Source: Neopestalotiopsis rosae (lineage: Eukaryota; Ascomycota; Sordariomycetes; Amphisphaeriales; Sporocadaceae). From it: 64,000 nucleotides of DNA. Below the pieces are notes generated by a model. It saw only the letters and a program-made list of their open reading frames with translations. It searched no databases and was not told where the DNA came from. Positions 55,414 through 64,000 of this stretch are shown here, piece by piece (the stretch's first letter is position 1; each line of letters opens with the position of its first letter). The DNA lies in contig JALGAS010000007.1 of assembly GCA_023078685.1 (NCBI GenBank), forward strand, positions 682,001-746,000, given 5' to 3'. The translations under genes were made by a program, and so were the position numbers.

Positions 55414-56842
55414 GCTTTCAGCAGCAGCGCAGTCTGCGATCAGGTGCAATTTCGAGGAGTAAACCAAAAGCAGCTTCAGATCATCAGAGGGAGCAATTTG
55501 ACACGTACAAAAGTTACACATGTATATAGAGTGTACGATACACCTTCGCCAGAGCAACAGAACTTGGGCAAGGTTGAATGAAGAAAGACGGCGCGTTACT
55601 GAGGACACTTGATCTGTCTCGCAAATCTGAGCCAAGCCTTTCCAATGTGACCCCACATCCTTGAGGAGACTTGGGTGGTTGCAGAAATGGGAACGACCTA
55701 TAGTCATGAGATGCATTGATTATGCTTGCCGAGGCGCTTCGGAGCTGCCATCCGAGATAGAAGTATGTGCGCCAGTCGAATGGGATCAAATTATATTGTT
55801 ACGCCACATCGTATGGACAACTTGCTCAACCTCTTGATGGCTCTCTTTCCTAATCCTGACATTCAGTCTGCCGAGGGCTTTGCCTCCTCTTTGAGCTTGG
55901 TCACCTTTTAACCGGGTGTTTTGATTTGCTAGAGGATGTCCTTCATTGCGGCTAAATCGACATGCCAAGATCTCCATCTATGTTCCGAGAGTTCTTTGCG
56001 CGCATAAACTAACTTTATTTGAACGTATGCAGATCTGAAATACGAATATCCACCACAATATGTCTTCTGCTTAACCGTTGCCGCTGACTGCCTTGCGGTA
56101 CTGTGTACAGCCCGAGCCCTTTCATCTCATCAGCGGAGGCTTAGACAGGTCCCATTATGACAAAGGCGATGTTCCCCTACAAGTAAAGACTGCTCATCGG
56201 GAATTACAATGTGCTGTTTTCACTGGCCTGGACTAATTATTCAGTAGATATCCCTTGAAATCTAGAATGGCCTGGTCTTCATTGGCTGCCAAGATACCCA
56301 AATCAATACAGTCAAGTTCAGGGTCCATCGTCAGGGTCGTGCATCCTACTATACGATCCTACCTTGTAGTATTGCCGCTGGGTCTCCTGCGGCTTATAAT
56401 TCAATAGGACCGACACAAGGGTTATTCAGGTGACAGCCGATGATCCCTCATATTGATATAGTGGCACAGCCAAGCAAGAAACGACCCGACAGGAGACTCA
56501 ATATAGAACGCCCCCACTAGAATGTATGCCGCCTCGCCTCAGTGGCTACCCACAACTGCCTCAATTCGGAGTCCACATACCGAAGCTGTATCGCAGATTG
56601 CGGCCCTGTGTTCCTGATTGCCGTTTCTAGGAAGATGTTCATTCCGGTAGAACTTATCGATGTAGACGAGTGGCAACGGTGGCAAGAACTCATCGCTGTT
56701 GCTGGAGAGTTTGGTTCATGGCAGAGTTATGTCTTGCTGTATAAGAAGGAAGGAGACCCATCGTGAACAGGACTTCCTTTACCTTTCACCCTCACGCTCT
56801 CCATCTCATTCTTGTCTCCTTCAAACTGGTCATTAGTCCAAG
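55414..56842. other. Intergenic region upstream of the GH6 gene (1.4 kb)
   Basis: No supported gene; a 74-codon frame at 56542-56766 close to the GH6 start has no recognisable motif. CGCCCCCAC at about 56510 contains a CreA-type site (GTGGGG on the other strand), compatible with carbon catabolite repression of GH6, but single sites of this kind are common by chance. Confidence 0.45.
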
Positions 56843-58221
56843 ATGAAGGTTACCTCTGCTGTAGCGGCTTTCGCCGCCGGCGCCATTGCCGCCCCGAGCG
56901 GTGACGGAGCCACGCCCGCCAAGAAGGTCGCGAGCCGTGCTGCCTGCAGCTCGGCCGTCACCCTCGACGCCAGCACCAACGTCTGGAAGAACTACAAGCT
57001 CCACGCCAACACCTACTACCGCGACGAGGTCAACAAGGCCGTCGACGCCATCACCGACTCCTCTCTCAAGGCCTCTGCCGCCAAGGTTGCCGACGTCGGT
57101 AGCTTCTTGTGGATGTAAGCCGAACGAACATGCCGTGGTTGTTCTTTTGTGGAAATGGATATACGAGAAAGGACTGAGAGCTAATCCTGTATATGAAACC
57201 AGTGACACGATCGCCAACATTGCCAAGATGGAGCCCGCTATTGCGGACACTCCCTGCTCAGACATTCTCGGTCTCGTCATTTACGATCTGCCCGGACGTG
57301 ACTGTGCTGCCAAGGCATCCAACGGTGAACTCAAGTATAGCGAGATCAGCCGCTACAAGTCCGAGTACATTGACCGTAAGTTGCTTTTTCTCAACGAGTT
57401 CCTCTCCAAACTCTCTATCCCATCAAGGTCTCGTCCGTAGTCGAGATCCAGCAGGCTAACGCAAACTTCCCACAGCCATTGTCAAGATCCTCCAGGCCCA
57501 CCCCAACACGGCCTTTGCGCTGCTCATCGAGCCCGACTCCCTGCCCAACCTGGTGACCAACGCGGACCTGCAGACGTGCAAGGACAGCAAGAGCGCCTAC
57601 GAGGAGGGCGTGGCCTACGCGCTCAAGAGCCTCAACCTGCCCAACGTGGTCATGTACGTCGACGCGGGCCACGGCGGCTGGCTGGGCTGGGACGCCAACC
57701 TGAAGCCGGGCGCCGAGGAGCTGGCCAAGGTGTACAAGAACGCCGGCTCGCCCAAGCAGGTCCGCGGCTTCTCGACCAACATTGCCGGCTGGAACTCGTG
57801 GGACCAGAGCCCCGGGGAGTTTGCCAGCGCCGACGACGCCAAATACAACAGCTGCCAGAACGAGAAGACGTACGTGGCCAAGTTCAGCGCCGCGCTCAAG
57901 ACGGCGGGAATGCCCAACTACGCCATCATGGATACCGGGCGCAACGCCGTGACGGGCCTGCGCAAGGAGTGGGGCGACTGGTGCAACGTAAACGGCGCCG
58001 GCTTCGGCGTCCGCCCCACGGCCGACACGGGCGACACCCAGACCGACGCCTTCGTCTGGGGCAAGCCCGGTGGCGAGAGCGACGGCACCTCGGACTCCTC
58101 CGCCACCCGCTACGACAGCTTCTGCGGCAAGGACGACGCCTACAAGCCCTCCCCCGAGGCCGGCACCTGGAACCAGGCCTACTTTGAGATGCTCATCAAG
58201 AACGCCAAGCCTGCTTTCTGA
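56843..58221 (+). CDS. Glycoside hydrolase family 6 cellulase, no cellulose-binding module
   Basis: Exons 56843..57114, 57203..57375 and 57476..58221 give 396 residues. A signal peptide (MKVTSAVAAFAAGAIAAPS) is followed almost at once by the GH6 catalytic domain, with no CBM1 or linker. GH6 landmarks are SFLWIDTIANIAKM, YDLPGRDCAAKASNGE (Arg123-Asp124-Cys125, matching the Arg-Asp-Cys of Trichoderma Cel6A), IEPDSLPNLVTN with likely general acid Asp169, MYVDAGHGGWLGWDAN, and GVRPTADTGD near the C-terminus. Both active-site loops appear present, which favours an exo-acting cellobiohydrolase, though an endo-type GH6 is possible. It is secreted and cleaves cellulose from the non-reducing end. Exon 3 is very C/G-rich at third positions. 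Confidence 0.93.
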
Positions 58222-58772
58222 GGAGAGACAGAGGGAGAATATCTTTTCTTCTGATCCTCTGCGAAAGAAGTCACCTCGGCGCAATGCGAGTGTTGTTCTT
58301 TCTTTTACATCGGTACATACAATGGTTCTTACGCAGGAGGATGCTCACAAGTCAATAAGCCACATCTTTCGCTTTGCAAAAATATATAGCTCATGTTATA
58401 TGACAATTAAAGCCCGACGTTCATATATAACTGACTCTATTGACTTCATCGAAAACCCGTACTGATGCTTTAATGTTTACTTATATTACACATTGAGTAT
58501 GAGCAGTTACCATTCAACTCGCTCTCAGAAATATCTATTTAGCCAACAAAGGACATAATCGTTACAATCACACAGGCTACATCAAGTGAACAGGCCGCTT
58601 ATTTTCATATCAATTCATTCACTGAGCATTCAGTAAATGCTTGAATACATGTAGAATCATAAATAGTGCTAAACTTTCATGTTTCCAGTGATTTGTCCTT
58701 TTTATGTAGCTATCGAATACAATATGTATGGTATGCCAAGATGTATGTCACTGATATAACACAGCATCAGGC
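58222..58772. other. Convergent spacer, AT-rich
   Basis: Between the GH6 gene (+) and the M1 aminopeptidase gene (-). AT-rich 3' UTR sequence; no gene seen. Confidence 0.6.
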
Positions 58773-60993
58773 TTATTTCAAGCCCAGATCCTTGGCCAAC
58801 TGTCCCTTGGTTGTGGAAGGGTAGAAGTTCTTGTTCTTCTCGAATGTCTTGACGGCCAAGTCCTTATCCAAGGCAGCGAGTCCTCGGTACAATGGTCGCA
58901 CAAACTTCATGCGACCGACGCTACCCAGCAAATCAACAATGCCAGGGAACTCGGATCTGTCACCAGCTCGCAGAGCAATACCGTAGTATGCAGACTTCAA
59001 CTCGACATTCTTGGAGTCACTGATCTGGTATGTGCTACCGATCAGTCGAGACTTGTCAACCGAAATGGTGGGAGTGAAATCCTGAACGGTTTGCAAGAAG
59101 ACCAAAATTTGGTTGGCGGTGAATCCCTCGATATCTTTGATGTCGGGTTTAAAGTCCTGCCGTGCAATCAATATCGGGTTCAATTAAAAAAAAAAAAATC
59201 AGGGCAATACTCACGTCTTGCTTCCATTTTTCAGCCAAAGCCACGCAGCTATCAACGTAAGAGGTGTCAAATTCAGGCTTGGGCGGGAGTCCAGGCGTAT
59301 AGAAGCGCTCCTCCCACGGGATTTGGGCAATCTTCTCCGTGATCTCGGCATTGCCGTAGTTGTTGAAGAAATCGAGGAAGGTCTGCTTGAACTCGAACGA
59401 GTCAAGACTCTTCCGGGCCCAGGTTTTGAAGTAATGAGGGATAAACTTGTCAAAGTGTTCACGTCCAACCAGCTTGTCGAGGTACCACAAGAAATGAAAG
59501 CCCTTCTCATAAGGCACAGTGCTAAAGGCGTCTTCAGGATCCACGCCCTTGTGGCTGATGATGAGCTTGGTGAACTCGTGCTCGGGTCCAAGCAGTTTCA
59601 CAGTATCCTCTGCCAGAAAATATCAGTTCTGCCATGTTGAGGATGAGTGCTTCCGGTCTGTCTTACCAAGGGCTTTCCATCCGATAATGGCAGAAAAGTC
59701 AAATTGCGGAGCACCATGAAGAGCTGCTCCAATACGTCGTTCCAGGTAGGTAGTCCAGCCCTCATTCAACCAGCTGTGCCGGAGGTCAGTATTATTGTAG
59801 CTCCAAATTACGCAGCAGTAACGTACAAGTGCTCCCAACTACAGCTGGTAACAAGATTGCCACTCCAGCTGTGGCTCAGCTCGTGAGCAATGACATCGAC
59901 ATTCTGTCGGTCACCGCTAATGATGGTGGGTGTAGCAAACGTGAAAATCGGGTTCTCCATGCCTACTCGAGTTTAAATCTTGTGAACAAATGCGCAATCT
60001 TCTGAATAACATACCTCCATAAGCAAAGCTTGGGGGAAGAACTAGCACATTGTACTCGCCCCATTGGTAATCGAAAACCAGCTTCTGGGCAATGTCAAGG
60101 AACTTGTCCATGTCATCTTCCAATTCCCATTGCGCACCCTTGATGGCCTCTGGACCGGCAGCAACTACAGAGTTCTTGCCAATGCGTGCAGTCTCCAAGT
60201 CACCCGAGGCCAGAGCAAAGAGGTATGAAGGAATGGGCACCTTCTGTGAGAACTTGTACAGTGTCTCGCCTTCACTGTTGGGACCTTGAGGCGGCTGAGG
60301 AACACCGCTGGCAACGACAGGAAGGGCCGAAGTGATGTTGAAGCTAAAGGTAGACTTGACATCTGGAGTATCCTGGCAAGGGAGAATAGATCTTGCGAGG
60401 ATAGCCTGGCACTGAGAGTAGACATAGGGGTGCTTCTTGTTTCCCGTCTGAGCGGGAGTCATCCACTGCAGACCGGAGCAGTCGGCGGTAGTCGCAACCT
60501 CAATGTCCAAGGTGACAAACTGGCCCTTGGCGGCGCCATCCGGGACGGAAACGTGCAGCGGGGAGCCAAAGGGCTCAACTCTGTCCTTGAGCTTCCATTC
60601 CGAGTCCTTTTGGTTGATCTTGACCGAGGCAACGTGCAGACGGTTGGTGTCGAGAATGATCTCCTTGCTCTCCTTGTCGGTCAGAGACTCGAGGTCGAGC
60701 TGCACCGAACCCTCGAGACGCTGTTTCTCAAAGTTGATGTGGAAATGGACAGTGGTGTGCCGAGTCAACCAATGGTTGTAATTGGATAGGGTGTTGGGGT
60801 CGCGCACTGCCATGTTTCCAAGGTAGTGGTGTGTGGAGCTGAATGAACGCCTCTGTTGGTGTTGAGCTGCTAGAGCTGGAGCTGTAGCGGAAGCTGAAGC
60901 TGAGGCTACGGTTGAGGCTGCTGCAGATGAAGCGCGTGTCAATTGGGCAAAGGACGGGCTCCTCAGGGTGATGTTGAGACTCTTGAAGAGCAT
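58773..60993 (-). CDS. M1 aminopeptidase / leukotriene A4 hydrolase-type
   Basis: Five exons (58773..59156, 59215..59609, 59667..59773, 59827..59962, 60015..60993) give 666 residues from the Met at 60993. The M1 peptidase signature is complete: GGMENP (~326-331), HELSH (353-357) and WLNEGWTTY with Glu376 exactly 18 residues after the second His. Gene order of domains, the lumenal-type C-terminal helical repeat ([15 protein letters not shown], ~515 on) and length match fungal homologues of leukotriene A4 hydrolase (yeast Lap2). It should be a zinc aminopeptidase with a possible epoxide hydrolase side activity. A second in-frame Met at 60813 ([11 protein letters not shown]) starts the core. The sequence between the two is basic and Ser/Ala-rich ([20 protein letters not shown]), as in mitochondrial presequences. 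The frame is open to 61113, giving a third possible start. Confidence 0.93.
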
Positions 60994-63448
60994 GTTGTTG
61001 CTGCTGCTACTGCTGCCGCTGTTGGTAGTACTCTCGTTGCTGCCCCTCCTCGAGTTGATGGTTTGGCCCCTCATTTGGCGCTCCTCGAATTCACCACCCA
61101 ATCGGTGTCTCACAAATTAGGTCCGCTGGCTGCTGTGCAGAGGCGGTTGCGGCCGGTACCACAAAGAGGAATTTTGCAACTTCGTCCTTCCGTATTCGAG
61201 AAAAATGCCCCATCGCTAAAAGGTTACGCGGGATCCGCCGATGATGCGATTGCCAAATAGCTTGCTTTAGTCCAGCGCTATATTGTTCCTCGGGTACAGT
61301 ACAGCTATTCTTCGGGCGCTTGCTTGCCCCGCGCGCCGACCCGACGCCTACCGTAGGGCCGTAGCTTGCCGCAGTCTGTCTGTATTGTATGCACTATAAG
61401 CCACCGTGAATGACAGAGTACGATTATATAACACTAACACGCTGTCACTCGCAAACATGATATTGTCATAAAAATGATTACATAACAGAAATCACATTGT
61501 GAATGGCGTTACTGAGTCTCAATGGGTACAACTGCCTCGCTGAAAGATTTTGACGCAGCATTGAAGGAACGCCGCATAGTCGCGGCCTACAGGATGGTCA
61601 AACGACGATGACCTCAAGACCGCTCCGAAAACAGCAGGTCAACGTCCACCCATTTGTGCCTCATACAAAACGAGACACAGGCGACCGACGGAATGCAAGG
61701 GTTTACTCTACAGCCCATTGGAGGCGTCGGCAGTGCTTCTTGGGACTGCTAGAATACTTGGGTATGCAGCCTAGCTCTCGGTGAGCGAAGAGAAAAGAAA
61801 AAAGGTGACCTCGAACGAAACAAGCCAGTGAGCCACCAGTCGATCCACACAATGATGCCAGACCACCAAACCTCACGTATTGCTTCACCTGAGGAGTCTG
61901 GATTGCTCGAAACAGTCCAGTTCCCACTCTCCACCAGTCTGTCTCTGACTTGTGCCCCCTCCAATGCCGACCCCGGGGCACTGGTTCCGGAGAGCCAATG
62001 TTTGTTCGGAAACAAGTCGAGACTTGCCGAATCATGCGAACATCACCACAGCCAGCAGTTCGCATGAACGGAGTGCTTGGAAACAAGAATGCCTTGGCAC
62101 TTCTCCCTCTCTTTCAATGCGGCGCCAGACTCGGTTCGCGGCAGCAAAAGAGAGAAAATAGAAGGAGAAAAGCCAAGAATAGGCGATCCCAACAGTCTGG
62201 TATAGAGAGCATTCAGCTAAATTAAATGCCTACTATAGCATGTATAATGTATACTAGTTATGCATTATTGTTGCAATGCAGGAACCAATGTTCGAGGGTT
62301 CGGACGAAAAATCTCCAGGTGGGAGCAAAAGATGATTGGACTTGTGAGCGCTGTGCCGCTTACTGGGTTGCCGAGCCGTGAGCCCCGAGGGCAGGCAAGG
62401 CAGGAATCGCTTTCAACCATGATTAAAGAAGGAAAATTTAGAAAGAAAGGAAAAAAGTCTTCTGCATCGATCGTAAACACCGAAAAGCTCCGCGCCGAAC
62501 CACGCCCACCCCCTCCCCATGTCCCATGTAACTTCGGAATTGCTACACTGCAGCGAGTGAACACAAAATGGTGACTTGACCAGAGTCCTCGTGCAGCGTC
62601 ACAGTCAAGAAAAATCAACTGTGACGAGGAAACGGCGTTTCCGTTATGCGTATGCGCCGCAGTCGTCACCCGAGACAGGACCTGTATTTGGCGCTGGGCT
62701 ATTGCACGATTCATACTTGTCATGTAGTGCAAGCGGTGATGCTCTTCATGGCCAAGACTTATAAGATCTGTGATATGCCGTGACGAGCACACGACACTAC
62801 TGGCCTATTGTTTTGCTTTTGCATTTGCATTTGCTTCTTCCCTCTTCCCGCCCTGATAAGAGCTTCAAGAAGAAGAAGATGGGACTGGATATGATAAGTC
62901 GAGATCTTTCTAGCCTGTTTTGCCCTGGAAGCATATCTTCAGGTACCAGACTGGTCTTGTCTTGCATGTTTCATGCAGCATGAGGGGGAAAAGCTAGTGC
63001 GCATGCATATACATGTTTTAGCCCCGTTCCGACTTTCATATGCAGGCAGTCAGATATAGACAAGAGTGACATTTTTGCCATTATTCCTGGCGGACGTGCG
63101 GAAAATAAACCCCGTCAAAGCATGATTCCTGCGATTATCTTCTCCGCATACCACACGCTGATATGCTTGATTTCTGGCTTGCACATTGACGTTGGGGATG
63201 AAAGGTTGGGTAAGGTTGGTGCATGAATCCGGTGGTGACGGTCTCGATAATCTAGAATCGTCGGTTCGAGACTATACTCTCAATCGGGGTAGTCAAGCCG
63301 CGATCCTCTCGGTCAAGCTATCCCAGGTATAAATGACATTGCAACATTGACCAGAGGGCCTCTTCCCCCAGAACTCACCCGCGCTGCATCGACTAGGGGA
63401 GTCGGTTTCGAAGAAGCAAAAAATAGATTACAGGAGATAGGATGTGCC

Positions 63449-63449
<1 letters not shown>
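60994..63449. other. Gene-free end region, first part (2.5 kb)
   Basis: Upstream of the M1 peptidase gene. Overlapping ORFs up to 175 codons (for example 62265-62792 minus) have no protein-like conservation. A GGTTCGAGACT segment at about 63264 resembles a Pol III B box, but no tRNA folds there. Confidence 0.45.

Positions 63450-63495
<46 letters not shown>
63450..63495 (+). repeat. Poly(T) run of 46 bases
   Basis: Uninterrupted T tract, i.e. poly(A) on the minus strand. It could be a mononucleotide microsatellite or the tail of a reverse-transcribed element inserted in minus orientation; no element body was recognised beside it. Confidence 0.9.
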
Positions 63496-63496
<1 letters not shown>

Positions 63497-63628
63497 GTCT
63501 CCCTTAAGGACGACTTATCAACAGCTTTTCAAGGGAAAATGGCCAGCAATGTGATTCATTGGTCGAAGAGGCTGATAGTGTATCAGACGGGCAGCGGTCT
63601 CAGAAAGGCCTCGCGACCCCGCATTTAG

Positions 63629-63710
63629 CACGGCCGTTACTCACATAGTATACTCTATACCTGCAGTTGCACGGCCGTTACTCACATAGTATACTCTATA
63701 CCTGCAGTTG
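63629..63710 (+). repeat. Perfect tandem duplication of a 41-bp unit
   Basis: The unit begins CACGGCCGTTACTCACATAG and ends CTATACCTGCAGTTG; copies at 63629-63669 and 63670-63710 are identical. The exact identity suggests a recent event. Non-coding. Confidence 0.92.
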
Positions 63711-64000
63711 GCTCAAGTCGAAGATATTCATCGTTTGCTAGCCTGGCCCTTTCGTTCGAACAGTTTTGTAAGTGGGCATACTGAATAGATACGCATGTAA
63801 TGTAAAGCACGTATGCGATGCGTATACATACTGCAGGCGTCTTTGCATATTTACTAGGATGCAACATGCAATGGCCAGGTGATGAACCAAACCGGTGCCA
63901 AAGTATGAGGAGTCGACCCCTTGCCTTCGGAGACATCAGAGTGCCCTGATGAATGACCTTTACCTTGACAAGATGGGAGAGAGATGGTACAATACAAGAC
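63711..64000. other. Window end, no gene seen
   Basis: An 84-codon minus-strand ORF (63682-63936) overlaps the tandem duplication and has no recognisable motif. A gene may lie beyond the window edge. Confidence 0.4.

Noticed and set aside
57415..58284. 289-codon minus-strand ORF
   Set aside because: Antisense shadow of GH6 exon 3, with low-complexity Gly/Val/Ala/Leu composition.
62265..62792. 175-codon minus-strand ORF
   Set aside because: No recognisable motif, mixed composition and overlapping ORFs on the other strand; no splice or promoter support.
63241..63300. Possible Pol III gene from a B-box-like GGTTCGAGACT
   Set aside because: No matching A box and no cloverleaf could be folded; the long T run 180 bp downstream is far beyond a normal terminator.

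Overview
This is nuclear DNA from a filamentous ascomycete (Pezizomycotina, most like a sordariomycete and plausibly Hypocreales). Introns are short (51-164 nt), with GTAAGT/GTATGT/GTGAGT donors, TACTAAC-like branch points and CAG/TAG acceptors. The gene families are typical of this group: fungal TAF2, STS1/Cut8, HET, 2EXR, secretory lipase, GH3, GH6 and an Arp1-type amidase. The species cannot be named from the sequence alone.

Layout. Positions 0.5-13 kb hold housekeeping and nuclear genes: an F-box/2EXR-like protein (-), the APC/C subunit CDC26 with a very long Gln-rich tail (+), TFIID subunit TAF2 (-) and a SAS4-domain silencing-complex protein (-). After a 2.3-kb empty stretch come a secreted-type amidase (+, 15.2-17.4 kb), an IQM-like calmodulin-binding protein (-), a GABA/choline-type permease (-), a type II membrane protein of unknown function (-) and the nuclear proteasome tether STS1 (+, 28.3-29.4 kb). 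Positions 30-42 kb are more accessory: a HET-domain gene (+), a secretory lipase (+), a cytochrome b5-acyl-CoA dehydrogenase fusion (-) and a GH3 beta-glucosidase (-). Positions 43.0-45.9 kb form a decayed island bounded by related inverted-repeat elements (a 233-bp MITE on the left, a solo end on the right) around frame-broken coding remnants that end in a 2EXR domain. A split tRNA-Arg(UCU) gene follows. Positions 47-61 kb return to dense genes: an MFS transporter (-), mitochondrial rRNA methyltransferase MRM2 (-), a coiled-coil basic protein (-), OST3/OST6 (+), a GH6 cellulase without a cellulose-binding module (+) and an M1 aminopeptidase/LTA4-hydrolase (-). The last 3 kb have no convincing gene but contain a 46-T run and a perfect 41-bp tandem duplication.

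How the genes relate. There is no secondary-metabolite cluster or obvious operon-like unit. Themes that recur are protein turnover (CDC26, STS1, LTA4H-type peptidase), transcription and chromatin (TAF2, SAS4) and secreted hydrolases for plant or lipid substrates (lipase, GH3, GH6). GH6 and GH3 would act in sequence on cellulose but lie 14 kb apart.

Exon structures were worked out by hand from splice signals and frame continuity. Two introns (in TAF2 and the acyl-CoA dehydrogenase) are stop-free multiples of three and would be missed by ORF reading. Two short or distant coding exons (the last exon of MRM2, carrying the catalytic Glu, and the first exon of STS1) would also be missed. No clearly new multi-gene system was found; the best candidates for a second look are the MITE-bounded decayed island, the CDC26 extension and the IQM-like protein.
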